Shown here: piece by piece, positions 8,360-21,854 of the stretch | How positions within the stretch are numbered: position 1 is the first letter of the stretch | How the letters are laid out: every line of letters begins with the position of its first letter | Assembly: GCA_030153215.1 (NCBI GenBank) | Contig: JASKKA010000013.1 | Location: 1 to 48,043 of the forward strand | DNA length: 48,043 nt | Direction: 5' to 3' | Source of the DNA: Trichococcus sp. | Lineage (GTDB): Bacteria; Bacillota; Bacilli; Lactobacillales; Aerococcaceae | Notes under the pieces: generated by a model | What the model saw: the letters and a program-made list of their open reading frames with translations, nothing else | Database searches by the model: none | What the model was told of the DNA's origin: nothing | Translations under genes and position numbers: made by a program

Positions 8360-9547
8360 TCAAAGTGCCATTTCATAGATTTTCCGGCTGACATCCAGTG
8401 TCTGGTCAGCGCGTTCCGACAGGCGATCGCGCTTGTGGACTTCCAGCTGCTCGACCATATAGTCGATATCCGTTGCTTTGATACCTATTTCGTTGAACCG
8501 CGTCGGCATTTCCAGCGAACGGAAGAACTCCTCGGTTTTGCGGATGCCAAAATCGATCCGCGCCTCTTCGTCGCCTTCCGTGGCGCCCCATACGCGCTCT
8601 GCGTACTGCAGCAGCTTCTCCCATTTTTCCTTTTTGCGTACCTTCATGGTCGCAGGCAGGATAACCGACAGCGTACGGGCGTGATCGGTGCCGTTCAAGG
8701 CGGTGATTTCGTAGCCCAAGGCATGGCTGGACCAATCGCCCGGCACCCCGGAAGCCGTGAAACCATTAAAACCGTTCGTCACCGTCCACATGAAGTTCGC
8801 GCGCGTGTTGTAATCTATTTCCTCATCCATCAGCACGTCCTGTCCGATTTCGATGAAAGTATGCAGGATGCCTTCGGACCAGCGATCCTGCAGTTTCGCG
8901 CCTACCGGATAAGTCAGGTAGTTCTCCATGACATGGACAAACGAATCTGAGAGGCCATTCGCCAACTGCCTTTTCGGCAAAGTGTATGTCAACTCGGGCT
9001 CCAGAATCGAAAAGGTCGGGAAAAGATTCTCGTTTTTGATGCTCACCTTTGCCTGCAATTCCTCGAAGCTGACGACGGTGATCGGGTTCATTTCCGAAGA
9101 AGTTGCCGGAATCGTCAACACCGTCCCGAATGGCATGGCCTTTTCGACAGGCAAGCCTTTGCCCACACCGCTCGCGAAGATATCGATCGGATCGCCTTCA
9201 AACAAGCTGGCGGCCGCGATGAATTTCGTGCCGTCGATGACCGATCCACCGCCCACCGCAATCAGAAAGGTGTATCCTTCCGTTTTGATCTTCTCGACGG
9301 CGCCCATCAGATACTCAAAGACCGGATTAGCCGGGATGCCGCCGAACTCCCCCCATTCCCTGTCGCCCAGAGCCTCCACGACCCTATCGAAGGTGCCGGA
9401 GCGTTTGGCGCTGCCGCCTCCGTAGGTGATCAATACTTTTGCATCTTTCGGCACAAACCTATCGATTTTTTTGACCTGATCCCGTCCGAACGCTATCCGG
9501 ACAGGGTTATAAAATTCAAAATCCATAATTTCAGCTGACGGTGACAT
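8360..9547 (-). CDS. Iron-containing alcohol dehydrogenase (butanol-dehydrogenase/YqhD type)
   Basis: A 395-residue group III Fe-dependent alcohol dehydrogenase. Nucleotide-binding GGGSVIDGTK is visible, as are the metal-ligand regions SDSFVHVMENYLTYPVG and SSHALGYEITALNGTDHAR that supply Asp and His residues; the overall form resembles NADPH-using YqhD/BdhA aldehyde reductases. The ATG at 9547 follows GGGGGA; a second in-frame ATG lies seven codons later. It is only 26 nt downstream of the aminotransferase gene and almost certainly in its operon. In that setting it may reduce the semialdehyde made by the aminotransferase (succinate semialdehyde to 4-hydroxybutyrate), which is inference; a general aldehyde-reductase role is also possible. 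Confidence 0.88.
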   Translation of the reverse strand: MSPSAEIMDFEFYNPVRIAFGRDQVKKIDRFVPKDAKVLITYGGGSAKRSGTFDRVVEALGDREWGEFGGIPANPVFEYLMGAVEKIKTEGYTFLIAVGGGSVIDGTKFIAAASLFEGDPIDIFASGVGKGLPVEKAMPFGTVLTIPATSSEMNPITVVSFEELQAKVSIKNENLFPTFSILEPELTYTLPKRQLANGLSDSFVHVMENYLTYPVGAKLQDRWSEGILHTFIEIGQDVLMDEEIDYNTRANFMWTVTNGFNGFTASGVPGDWSSHALGYEITALNGTDHARTLSVILPATMKVRKKEKWEKLLQYAERVWGATEGDEEARIDFGIRKTEEFFRSLEMPTRFNEIGIKATDIDYMVEQLEVHKRDRLSERADQTLDVSRKIYEMAL

Positions 9548-9573
9548 AAAATTCCCCCATTGGTTTCAGATAA

Positions 9574-10968
9574 TTATGCTAACTTAGTGCACAAGGCCTC
9601 GATCGCATTTTCAAAGATGGCAAGGCCGGCTTCCAACTGTTCATCCGTCGTGACCAAAGGAGCCAGGAACCGGACCACATTTCCGTGGGTGCCTGCATTT
9701 TCGATGATCAGGCCATTCTGGACGCAATGCTGGATCAGCGCGTTCACCAATTCCGGAGCAGGTTCCTTCGTCAGTCGATCTTTGATGAACTCAACGCCGA
9801 TCATGCCGCCCAAACCGCGCACATCGCCGATTTCTTTGTATTGCTGTTGCCATTCCTCAACGCGGGCAGTGTATGCCGCACCCAATTTCAAGGAACGTTC
9901 GCAGAGCTTTTCGTCTTCGATGACTTGGATCGTCGCCAGCGCCGCGGCACACGATACCGAATTGCCGCCGAAAGTGCCGCCGATCAGACCGCCTGCCATC
10001 CCTTTGAAGATTTCATCCCGGGCAACGATGGCACTGAGCGGGAAGCCGCCTGCGATCGATTTTGCCGTACACAGGATATCCGGTGCGCAGCCGGCCTCTT
10101 CGTAGTAGGAAGAGGCGAACAGTTTGCCCGTGCGCCCGAACCCGGTCTGCACTTCATCCGTCATCATCATGATGCCATTTTCATCGCAGATTTGGCGGAC
10201 AGCTTTGACCCATTCGATTGGAGCCGGGATGAAACCGCCCTCGCCCTGCACCGGCTCGAACACGATGGCCGCGACTTGGCTGGCCGGCGTCAACTCATCA
10301 AAGGCGCGTTTGATGCGGTCGATGTAATGGGCAACTGCCTCTTCATCCGTGCTGTAGGCCGGTTTGCGGTAAAGATTTGGATAATCCACGCGGAATATCC
10401 CATCCGGGAACGGCCCCAAGCCGATCGAGTTGGCCTTTTTCGCGGTCATATGCGTCGTCAACAGTGTCCGTCCATGGAATGCCCCGGAGAATACGATGAC
10501 ATTCGGCCGTTTCGTGTAGGCTCTCGCTACCTTTACACCGTTTTCGATTGCTTCCGCTCCGCTGTTCGCAAAGAACGTCCGCTTTTTGAATCCCTTCACC
10601 GGCACGATATCGTTCATTTTTTCGGCCAAAGTGATATACTTTTCGCTCGTAAGGATATTGATCATTGCATGGGTATAATCGTTCTCCTGCATCTTCACGG
10701 CTTCCACGACTTTCGGGTGGCGATGGCCGATATTCAAAACACCCACGCCGCCGACCCAATCCAAGAAGCGGTTGCCGTCAACGTCCTCGATGATGGCGCC
10801 CTCAGCCTTCCCGATCGCAATCGGATAGACGCATGTCAAAGAAGAAGGGATCGCTTCCGATCTACGAGCCAGGATGGCTGCTGCTTTTTCCCCCGGCAAT
10901 GTTTCCGTGATGATTTCCGGCAGTTGATATCTCAATTCTGTTTCTGTTAGTGATGTTGTTCCTGTCAT
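9574..10968 (-). CDS. gabT: 4-aminobutyrate aminotransferase (class III)
   Basis: About 464 residues, a class III PLP aminotransferase of the GABA-transaminase group. Features in order: GVGVLNIGHRHP near 73-85, NSGAEAIENGVKVAR at 135-149, DEVQTGFGRTG with Asp271, and the PLP lysine Lys303 in CTAKSIAGGFPLSA. It would transfer the amino group of GABA to 2-oxoglutarate, giving succinate semialdehyde and glutamate; related omega-amino substrates are possible. I start at the ATG at 10968, preceded by AAAGGGAG, instead of seven codons upstream. It heads an operon with the iron alcohol dehydrogenase, and a MocR-type regulator gene follows on the same strand further upstream. Confidence 0.88.
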   Translation of the reverse strand: MTGTTSLTETELRYQLPEIITETLPGEKAAAILARRSEAIPSSLTCVYPIAIGKAEGAIIEDVDGNRFLDWVGGVGVLNIGHRHPKVVEAVKMQENDYTHAMINILTSEKYITLAEKMNDIVPVKGFKKRTFFANSGAEAIENGVKVARAYTKRPNVIVFSGAFHGRTLLTTHMTAKKANSIGLGPFPDGIFRVDYPNLYRKPAYSTDEEAVAHYIDRIKRAFDELTPASQVAAIVFEPVQGEGGFIPAPIEWVKAVRQICDENGIMMMTDEVQTGFGRTGKLFASSYYEEAGCAPDILCTAKSIAGGFPLSAIVARDEIFKGMAGGLIGGTFGGNSVSCAAALATIQVIEDEKLCERSLKLGAAYTARVEEWQQQYKEIGDVRGLGGMIGVEFIKDRLTKEPAPELVNALIQHCVQNGLIIENAGTHGNVVRFLAPLVTTDEQLEAGLAIFENAIEALCTKLA

Positions 10969-11026
10969 GGCGCTCGCTCCCTTTTTCATGCATTCTTGTA
11001 CTATCTTTTGTAACTTCGATGGTTTG

Positions 11027-11055
11027 ATTATATAGATTTATCAATCAAACAGAAA
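11027..11055 (-). promoter_or_regulatory. Probable gabT-adh promoter
   Basis: On the minus strand TTTCTG (11055-11050), a 17-bp spacer and a perfect TATAAT (11032-11027), about 60 bp before the gabT start. The remaining DNA up to 11173 shows nothing else I can name. Confidence 0.55.
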
Positions 11056-11173
11056 ACATTTCATGACACCGGATAGGACCTTTTCTGTTATGCAATGTCA
11101 GCTTCATTCACATTGATTTGGGAACAAGGTTGCAACAAAAGCCATTATTCTTGATTCCTATGGGATTCCATTC

Positions 11174-11206
11174 AAAAAAACCTTCCGTTATCTTCAAGGA
11201 AGGTTT
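11174..11206 (-). terminator. Intrinsic terminator of the MocR-type regulator
   Basis: On the minus strand AAACCTTCC pairs with GGAAGGTTT across an 11-nt loop and runs into T7 (A-run at 11174-11180 on the plus strand). Confidence 0.85.
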
Positions 11207-11307
11207 CCTGACATGCATCTCGATTTATTTTTTGTTTTCATTCCATTTGAAGGATATTGTCCAATGGATTGGGGCGTAAATGTAAGGAATCCAGAAGCGA
11301 ACCGGCC

Positions 11308-12723
11308 TCAACTTTTTGTTTTCCGCTCGACAAAATGTCCGAAGCTGAAACGGACCGCATTTTTCTGGTCGCCGAATTGGATGCCTTCCTTCACGACCAC
11401 TTTTTCTTCCAACAGTTCCTGAAGCAATGCATCCATTTCCGCATCCGTCTTATCCGGGAAGCGGCAATAGAGATGGAAGCCGCCCTTGGCTGGTTCAAAG
11501 CTTATTTCCGACCCATATCTGTCCCTGAGCCACGTCTGCAGGGCTTCAGCGCGTTCCCGCAACGCCGCGACGATGACGGGAAGATGGGCAGCCATTTCGC
11601 TCGCCAGATAATGCTCCGCCAGCAGCTGCGGCAGGAAACTCAAGCCGGAATCGATCTGATCCCGGATATCGGCCAATTCCCGGACAATGGCGGCAGGCCC
11701 GACCATCCAGCCGATCCGGATATGCTGGCCGGCAAATTTGGACAAGGAACCCAAGTAGAGGACTTGTTGCCGTTTATCCAGGCTTTTCAACGGACGGTTA
11801 TCAACCGTTTCATCAAAAGCAAAGTTGCCGTATGCATCATCCTCCACGATCGGGATGCGTTTCAGCAAACAGTAATCAAGGATGGCCTGTTTCCGCTCGG
11901 AGCTCATGACCGTGCCTGTCGGATTCTGGAAAATCGGATTCAGAAAAATCATCTTCAGCGGGTACTGTAGAGAGGCTTCCTGAAGTCCATTGACAGTCAT
12001 TCCCTCACCATCCATCGGAATCGGAATGATCCGCAGACCGGCAGCCTGAAAAAGCCGCAAAGAATAGAAATAGGAAGGGGCTTCGATGCCGATCGCATCG
12101 CCCGGCTTCAACAGCCCTTGCGTAATCAAAAACAATGATTGCTGGGTTCCCGAAGTGATGAAGATTTCCTCCAGCGGGACTGTCATTCCGTACGCGGTCT
12201 CGAGGTGTTTTTGGACACTTTCCCTCGTCGCTTTGATTCCTCGGTTCTCCTTGATGAAGGTCGCTTCGCCATGAAGCATTTCACCAAGCGAAATATCCGG
12301 GATCTTCAGTTCCGGCAGGAGGTCCTTGGGCAGATCCCCGTTACCCAAATCGAGGATTTCGCGCGAACGGTGCTGCGCCAACAGCTGTTTGACGTTCCTT
12401 TGGTAAGGGGTGTCCACCGAAAGATTGTCCGGTGTCAGGGACGTCCGCCAATTGATCGTCGGCCGTGTCTGCATCCCCCACTTGTTCGGGTTCACGAACG
12501 TGCCGCTGCCCCTTTTGCGGATGAGGATCCCCTGCGTCGTCAGCTCTTCCAGCGCGCGGATGACGGTCGAACGGTTGACCTGCAGTTCCTCCGCCAGCTT
12601 TCGTTCCGCCGGCAAGGCCCGGCCTGGGACCAAATCGCCGGCTTTGATTTTTTCTTCGATCAGTTGCATCAGCTGTTGATAGAGCGGCATGCCCCTATCC
12701 TGATCCAGTCTCCATTCCGCCAT
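11308..12723 (-). CDS. pdxR: MocR-family PLP-binding transcription regulator (PdxR-like)
   Basis: A 471-residue fusion of an N-terminal GntR-type winged helix (about residues 12-78, ending GILIRKRGSGTFV) with a fold-type I aminotransferase-like domain (about 115-470). The PLP lysine is Lys329 in SLSKFAGQHIRIGW. The start is ATG 12723, with AGGGAG upstream. It is divergent from pdxST, the arrangement of PdxR in other Gram-positives, where the protein senses PLP and activates pdxST when vitamin B6 is low. The gabT operon lies on its other side, so a GabR-like role there is an alternative. The shared intergenic region holds operator-like repeats. Confidence 0.85.
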   Translation of the reverse strand: MAEWRLDQDRGMPLYQQLMQLIEEKIKAGDLVPGRALPAERKLAEELQVNRSTVIRALEELTTQGILIRKRGSGTFVNPNKWGMQTRPTINWRTSLTPDNLSVDTPYQRNVKQLLAQHRSREILDLGNGDLPKDLLPELKIPDISLGEMLHGEATFIKENRGIKATRESVQKHLETAYGMTVPLEEIFITSGTQQSLFLITQGLLKPGDAIGIEAPSYFYSLRLFQAAGLRIIPIPMDGEGMTVNGLQEASLQYPLKMIFLNPIFQNPTGTVMSSERKQAILDYCLLKRIPIVEDDAYGNFAFDETVDNRPLKSLDKRQQVLYLGSLSKFAGQHIRIGWMVGPAAIVRELADIRDQIDSGLSFLPQLLAEHYLASEMAAHLPVIVAALRERAEALQTWLRDRYGSEISFEPAKGGFHLYCRFPDKTDAEMDALLQELLEEKVVVKEGIQFGDQKNAVRFSFGHFVERKTKS

Positions 12724-12749
12724 TCCTTCACTCTCCCTAGTTTTCATTC

Positions 12750-12822
12750 ATTATACACCAAATTGGTTGGTCCGGAAACAGTCCAATTGGATGTAGGTGT
12801 TTCTGCAAATAGGGATTATGAT
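12750..12822. promoter_or_regulatory. Divergent pdxR/pdxS control region
   Basis: For the regulator (minus strand): TTTCCG (12778-12773), 17-bp spacer, TATAAT (12755-12750). For pdxS: TATGAT at 12817-12822 with no good -35, as expected of an activated promoter. Between them an interrupted dyad runs from ACACC plus AATTGG (12755-12766) to CCAATT plus GGTGT (12783-12800). These symmetrical AATTGG/CCAATT elements are a likely MocR binding site; this is inference. Confidence 0.55.
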
Positions 12823-12870
12823 TTAACCATTCTTTAACCATTTTATCATTCAAACCTAGGAGGATCATTT

Positions 12871-13761
12871 ATGACAACAAAAATCATCGGTTCGGAAAAA
12901 GTGAAACGCGGGATGGCCCAAATGCAGAAAGGTGGCGTCATCATGGATGTCGTGAACGCGGAGCAGGCAAGGATTGCTGAAGCGGCTGGTGCCGTAGCGG
13001 TCATGGCATTGGAGCGCGTGCCTTCGGACATCCGTGCAGCCGGCGGGGTCGCGCGGATGGCGGACCCCACCATCGTCGAGGCAGTGATGAACGCGGTGAG
13101 CATTCCGGTCATGGCGAAAGCCCGCATCGGCCACATCACCGAAGCGCGCATCCTGGAAGCGATGGGCGTCGACTATATCGACGAAAGCGAAGTGCTGACT
13201 CCTGCCGATGAGGAATTCCACCTTTTGAAATCGGACTATACCGTTCCTTTCGTCTGCGGCTGCCGCGACCTGGGCGAAGCCTTGCGCCGCATCGGTGAAG
13301 GCGCCTCGATGCTGCGTACGAAAGGCGAGCCTGGGACCGGCAACATCGTGGAAGCCGTCCGCCATATGCGCAAAGTCAACGGCCAAATCCGCCAGTTGAT
13401 CACAAAATCGGACGATGAACTGATGACGTTCGCCAAAGAAATCAGCGCCCCTTACGAACTGGTCAAGGAAATCAAACTGCTGGGCAAACTGCCGGTCGTG
13501 AACTTTGCTGCAGGCGGTGTCGCAACCCCGGCTGATGCAGCCCTGATGATGAGCTTGGGAGCGGATGGTGTCTTCGTCGGATCCGGCATCTTCAAAGCCG
13601 AAAATCCGGAAAAATTCGCCCGCGCAATTGTCCGCGCGACAACCAACTATGAAGACTATGCCTTGCTGGCTGAACTTTCCAAAGGCTTGGGCGAACCGAT
13701 GAAAGGCATCGACATCAGCACGCTCCACGCCTCAGAACGCATGCAGGAAAGAGGCTGGTAA
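12871..13761 (+). CDS. pdxS: Pyridoxal 5'-phosphate synthase, lyase subunit
   Basis: A 296-residue (beta/alpha)8 PdxS/Pdx1 protein. With ammonia from PdxT it makes PLP from ribose 5-phosphate and glyceraldehyde 3-phosphate in a 12+12 complex. Key residues are visible: Asp26 in IMDVVN, Lys83 in VMAKARIGH that forms the sugar imine, and Lys151 in [12 protein letters not shown]. The ATG at 12871 follows a perfect AGGAGG. pdxT starts 3 nt after its stop, so the two are translated together. Confidence 0.98.
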   Translation: MTTKIIGSEKVKRGMAQMQKGGVIMDVVNAEQARIAEAAGAVAVMALERVPSDIRAAGGVARMADPTIVEAVMNAVSIPVMAKARIGHITEARILEAMGVDYIDESEVLTPADEEFHLLKSDYTVPFVCGCRDLGEALRRIGEGASMLRTKGEPGTGNIVEAVRHMRKVNGQIRQLITKSDDELMTFAKEISAPYELVKEIKLLGKLPVVNFAAGGVATPADAALMMSLGADGVFVGSGIFKAENPEKFARAIVRATTNYEDYALLAELSKGLGEPMKGIDISTLHASERMQERGW

Positions 13762-13763
13762 GC

Positions 13764-14336
13764 ATGACGAAAAAAATCGGCGTATTGGCCTTGCAGGGTG
13801 CCGTAACAGAGCACCTACAGGCACTGAACAAGTTGGGAGTCACCGCCACTGCCGTGAAATCGCCCGCCGATCTGGAAGGACTGGACGGGCTGATCATCCC
13901 CGGCGGCGAATCGACTGCCATCGGTCGGCTGATCCGCGAACAACATCTTGAGGAACCATTTCGGAAATTTTATGGTGCCGGCAAAGCGATTTTCGGAACC
14001 TGCGCCGGACTGATTCTCTGCAGTACCGACAGCAGTCATGCACCTGATGAATTGCGGCTCGGCTTCATCGACATCGCAGTCGAACGGAACGGCTTCGGAC
14101 GCCAAGTCGACAGCTTTGAGGCCTTGCTAGCATTTGTGGGCCTCGCGGAACCGGTGGAAGCCGTCTTCATCCGCGCGCCCTATATCCGCTCAGTCAGTGA
14201 GGGCGTGCGGGTTTTGGCCAGCATCGACGGCAAGATCGTGGCGGCCGAAAACGACCGCGTACTGGTCACGGCTTTCCATCCGGAATTGACGGACGATCTT
14301 ACGGTGTTCGAGTACTTTTTGAAGAAAGTCGGATAA
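13764..14336 (+). CDS. pdxT: Pyridoxal 5'-phosphate synthase, glutaminase subunit
   Basis: A 190-residue class I glutaminase that supplies ammonia to PdxS. The triad is clear: Cys80 in FGTCAGLIL, and His172 and Glu174 in FHPEL near the C-terminus; PGGESTAIGRL around 47-57 forms the oxyanion region. It is the second gene of pdxST, with GAGG upstream inside the end of pdxS. No clean terminator follows; the next 200 bp are the TTGTCCGAT repeat region. Confidence 0.97.
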   Translation: MTKKIGVLALQGAVTEHLQALNKLGVTATAVKSPADLEGLDGLIIPGGESTAIGRLIREQHLEEPFRKFYGAGKAIFGTCAGLILCSTDSSHAPDELRLGFIDIAVERNGFGRQVDSFEALLAFVGLAEPVEAVFIRAPYIRSVSEGVRVLASIDGKIVAAENDRVLVTAFHPELTDDLTVFEYFLKKVG

Positions 14337-14339
14337 GTC

Positions 14340-14510
14340 CGGGTTATCGGACAATTCTATCCTTATCGCGGCCGAACTTGTCCGATTACATACCGGTATC
14401 AGACAAGTTCGACCCTTACTGGGACCAGGATGTCCGATTTCCCCAAAGTATCGGACAATCGCGGCCAGCAAGCACACAAAGTTGTCGGATAAACAAGCAT
14501 TATCGGACAA
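14340..14510. repeat. TTGTCCGATA palindrome family, degenerate copies
   Basis: Scattered copies of TATCGGACAA and its complement TTGTCCGATA occur at about 14347, 14378, 14450, 14480 and 14501, able to pair with one another. The same core forms the regular array at 23.3 kb. No coding potential is seen. Confidence 0.65.
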
Positions 14511-14528
14511 CTCCCGTCCAGACAGCAC

Positions 14529-14573
14529 TAAAAAATCCCCTGCCCACGCTTTTGCGTGAAACAGGGGATTTTG
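14529..14573 (-). terminator. Terminator of the beta-glucosidase operon
   Basis: AAAAAATCCCCTG pairs with CAGGGGATTTT with an inner ACGC/GCGT pairing; the A-run at 14530-14535 gives the T-run on the minus strand, just beyond the stop of the last GH1 gene. Confidence 0.85.
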
Positions 14574-14580
14574 AATTTAT

Positions 14581-17459
<2,879 letters not shown>

Positions 17460-17541
17460 TCAGGCTGGTTCATTGTGGGACAGCCCTGAATGATGAAAAC
17501 TTATCCCAAATGGGTTCGGGCGCCTGAGACCACAAACCAAA

Positions 17542-17665
17542 TTCCCGAATATCTGGTTATTATTCGGGAGGCTGGCTTGCGATCTAGGTTTTTTCCCCGG
17601 ATATCTGGTTTTTATCCGAGAATATTTCTTGCGGTTAAGATTGATTTCCCGAATACTTGGGATCA
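17542..17665. repeat. CCCGAATATCTGG palindromic repeats
   Basis: Arms CCCGAATA (17544-17551) and TATTCGGG (17561-17568) enclose TCTGGTTAT; a second copy with CCGGATATCTGG and TATCCGAG lies at 17597-17620, and a third half-site CCCGAATACTTGG at about 17648. Copies share the TCTGGTT loop. They sit inside the operon, between bglP and the first GH1 gene, so they could act on the mRNA. Confidence 0.65.
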
Positions 17666-17714
17666 TTCACTACAATTGTTTGTGATCGATTCCGATTTCA
17701 CGGATAGATTACGT

Positions 17715-19551
<1,837 letters not shown>

Positions 19552-19552
19552 T

Positions 19553-19635
19553 TATAAAAAAAACCTAAATAGATAGCACGGGAATTTATTCCCTGCTGTC
19601 TACTTAGGTTTTGCCTGCTTTACCAGTAACAATCC
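19553..19635 (-). promoter_or_regulatory. RAT antiterminator and terminator upstream of bglP
   Basis: On the minus strand the RAT element runs 19635-19606 (GGATTGTTACTGG ... GCAGGCAAAACCT) and overlaps the left arm of a long terminator hairpin (AACCTAAGTAGA with its partner, ending in a T8 run at 19560-19553). This is the classical LicT/BglG-controlled leader: antiterminator and terminator are mutually exclusive. Confidence 0.92.
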
Positions 19636-19656
19636 TCTTGAGAGCATCATAGGTAT

Positions 19657-20321
19657 TCACTTTGGTTGCACGACCCGATGGATATGGATCGTGAGGTAAA
19701 CAATTTCGTCGGTGCCGACCTGAAAATGATGGGCACTTCCGACATAGGTTGCAATTTTGTTCGCACAAGTGTATGCATTCGGATAGTTTGCTTTCACCTG
19801 TTCCAACAAGAAGGTGTCCGGAGCCGTCTGGAAAACTTCTCCCATGACGACCCGTTGTGCAAAATACTGCAGATGGGTGTAGAAACGGTTATTGGATATC
19901 GATTCTTCATCGAAGGCGACACCAAAATGTAATACTCCCGTCGATAGAACTTCTTCACTTCGAAGGCCAAAGGATTGGTCAAGCTGATCCCTTCCTTTGT
20001 CCGCTGGATGGCATAATGGATATGGTCGGCAAGCGTCAGGTAGACATTTGCCTGGAAGCTATGATTCAGCCGCGTTTCGGCTTCTTGGATAATCTTAAAA
20101 ATGGCATCTGATTCTTCTTGCGGTAAATCTTGATAAATGGCCTTTAATTGATCTGCCGAATCATTTTCCTGGATGACGAATGTTTTCTCGATCAACGACT
20201 TATCGATCGCATCGCCTGTTCTTTTCTGAAACCCGATCCCTTTGCCCATCACAATGATTTCGGATGCATCTTCGGCCTCTGCCAAGACCACGTTGTTGTT
20301 GTAGACTTTTCCGATTTTCAT
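19657..20321 (-). pseudogene. licT: BglG/LicT-family antiterminator, broken by an internal deletion
   Basis: From ATG 20321 (GGGAGA upstream) the frame encodes an RNA-binding CAT domain (residues 1-55, KIGKVYNNNVVLAE) and most of PRD1 as far as KKFYRREY, then turns to unrelated sequence. In a second frame the protein resumes inside PRD2 (GVAFDEESISNNRF, then HLQYFAQRV) and ends properly after IVYLTIHIHRV. Intact LicT has about 275 residues; about 60 are missing, covering the end of PRD1 and the start of PRD2, with a frame change at about 19937-19950. The CAT domain could still be made, with a long wrong tail. Expected role: binding RAT to allow bglP expression when beta-glucosides are transported. 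Confidence 0.85.
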
Positions 20322-20347
20322 TGATTCTCCCGATTCCCCCTTCCATT

Positions 20348-20430
20348 AAAAAAAACCTAAACTAACACCAAATGATGTGCACATCATCTCGTATCAATTT
20401 AGGTTTTGCCTGCACAACCAGTAACAATCC
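20348..20430 (-). promoter_or_regulatory. RAT antiterminator and terminator upstream of licT
   Basis: The RAT element runs 20430-20401 on the minus strand (GGATTGTTACTGG ... GCAGGCAAAACCT), overlapping a hairpin of CCTAAATTGATA and partner with an ATGATGTGCACATCAT apex, ending in T8 at 20355-20348. With the second RAT before bglP it makes licT autoregulated. I could not find a convincing promoter between this leader and the terminator of the upstream gene. Confidence 0.92.
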
Positions 20431-20455
20431 TCTTTCGACATTCTGACTTTCGATG

Positions 20456-20489
20456 ACAAAAGAGGCTACCTCATTAGAAGGCAGCCTCT
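20456..20489 (-). terminator. Terminator after the YczE-like gene
   Basis: AGAGGCTGCC (20489-20480) pairs with GGTAGCCTCT (20470-20461) on the minus strand and continues into TTTTG. Confidence 0.75.
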
Positions 20490-20492
20490 GCT

Positions 20493-21043
20493 TTACGCAC
20501 GTTCTTTGATTGTCATCATTTTTTGGAAAACGAAGCGTTCATTCAATCGGTTCACAAAATGCTGGGTCACCGTACCGGTGAAGAGCATGGCAAACACGGT
20601 GCCGATGCCGACTCCGGCGATGCCTTCCAGGAACAACACGGAGACGACAAGACTCAACACAACACAGGTGACATCGAAACCTGTTTTCATCTGCTTCACG
20701 CTCAGTAAAAGAAAACGATCCGCAGCGGTATGTTTGTGGCGATGCCCGAAAAAAGCAATTCAAAGAAATCCAGCAGATAGCCGAACAGCAACGCCAGCAG
20801 AATCGAAAAAACATATCCCAAAAACTTTCGCGTAAATAGAGCCATAATCAACACAAGCACTACTTGGAAGAGAAAATTCCAGCTGCCGATTGTGACACGC
20901 GCAAACAGTTCGTTCAACACCACCGGCACGGAAGTAATAGTCGACACCCCCAATTCACTCTTGATCATCAACGATACGGCAATGGCATTGCACAGCACGC
21001 CCATTGCCAAAGCAAGTTCACTTGCCAACACTTTCTTCTCCAT
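20493..21043 (-). pseudogene. YczE/YitT-like membrane protein, broken by an internal deletion
   Basis: The 5' frame (ATG 21043, GGAGGAAG upstream) gives 113 residues with three membrane segments and a YczE-like start (LALAMGVLCNAIAVSLM, then a LGVST segment), ending at a stop right after LRIVFFY. A second frame from 20699 gives the family's C-terminal part (KTGFDVTCVVLSL, then GVGIGTVFAMLFTG). In full-length relatives of about 210-220 residues a stretch of some 30-40 residues lies between these blocks. So, as in licT and bglP next door, an internal piece is missing and the frame is changed, near 20700-20712. Function of the family is poorly known. Confidence 0.7.
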
Positions 21044-21073
21044 ATCTTCCTCCTTATCTATCTTTTACATTTT

Positions 21074-21724
21074 TTACTTCTTGATGACAAGCCCAAGCAT
21101 CACAACAAAGGCCAGCGCCTGTTCCTCGCTGACGATCGCACCCTTCAGATCCTCTAGCGTGATGCTGATGCGCTCGAATCGGCAACTGCTGATGTCGATT
21201 GCCTTCAAAGGCGTGCCCGTGAAATTGATTCCGGACAGCTCGCACTCCAAAAAATCGACTTTTTTCAGTTTGCATGTGTAAAAATCAGCTTCATCCAGAC
21301 GGCAGTTTTCGTAACGGACATTCTTCTGCTTGCTGAAGCCCAGCGCGGCCATCTGCAGGTTGCACTCACTGAAGCGAACATCCTCAAATACGCCTTCGGT
21401 CATCGAAGTGCCGATGAGCCGGCAATTAATGAAACGGACCCGCTTCATGGTTACTTCATCCAGCTGCACATTGGCGAAATCACAACTTTCGAAAGTGACA
21501 TCCCGCAAGTACATTTGCGTCACTGCCGCTTCGCTGAAAGTCACGTTCTGGAATCTGACTTCGGCAAACTCCACTCCCCGTCTGTCGCCAATGTCGATGG
21601 TGGTGTTTTTGAAGAGAGCATGTTCTATGTACGGTTCATCCGGATCGAAACAGTCTCCGAAATTTTTTTCAGGCAAATCTTTTGGTATTGCGGGTTCCAT
21701 GATTTTAGCGGGCACTTGCTTCAT
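21074..21724 (-). CDS. Pentapeptide-repeat-like protein
   Basis: About 216 residues, with a run of degenerate pentapeptide repeats (A[D/N]LXX-type five-residue steps) from roughly residue 35 to 190, for example FKNTTIDI, FQNVTFSE, FESCDFAN, FINCRLIG, FSECNLQM, FLECELSG; these predict a right-handed quadrilateral beta-helix. The C-terminal 25 residues form a short hydrophobic tail (ALAFVVMLGLVI). Function unknown; some pentapeptide proteins mimic DNA and protect gyrase, but nothing here shows that. ATG 21724 has GGAAGGA almost touching it, so the exact start is uncertain (an ATG 14 codons upstream is in frame). Divergent from guaD. Confidence 0.75.
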   Translation of the reverse strand: MKQVPAKIMEPAIPKDLPEKNFGDCFDPDEPYIEHALFKNTTIDIGDRRGVEFAEVRFQNVTFSEAAVTQMYLRDVTFESCDFANVQLDEVTMKRVRFINCRLIGTSMTEGVFEDVRFSECNLQMAALGFSKQKNVRYENCRLDEADFYTCKLKKVDFLECELSGINFTGTPLKAIDISSCRFERISITLEDLKGAIVSEEQALAFVVMLGLVIKK

Positions 21725-21854
21725 TCCTTCCGATGTTTTTCTTTCTTTTAGTATACAGCAATACACTTCGCTTAGATATGCTTGCTTTGATAATCTGCGC
21801 TTTCGTCCGGAGTGTTATAATGGAAGCAAGGAAACAGGTTAAGGGGGAATTGAT

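Noticed and set aside
9685-10950. Long open frame of about 420 codons on the plus strand opposite gabT
   Set aside because: It mirrors the codon pattern of gabT, has no recognisable protein motif and no matching ribosome site. It is a shadow of the real gene.
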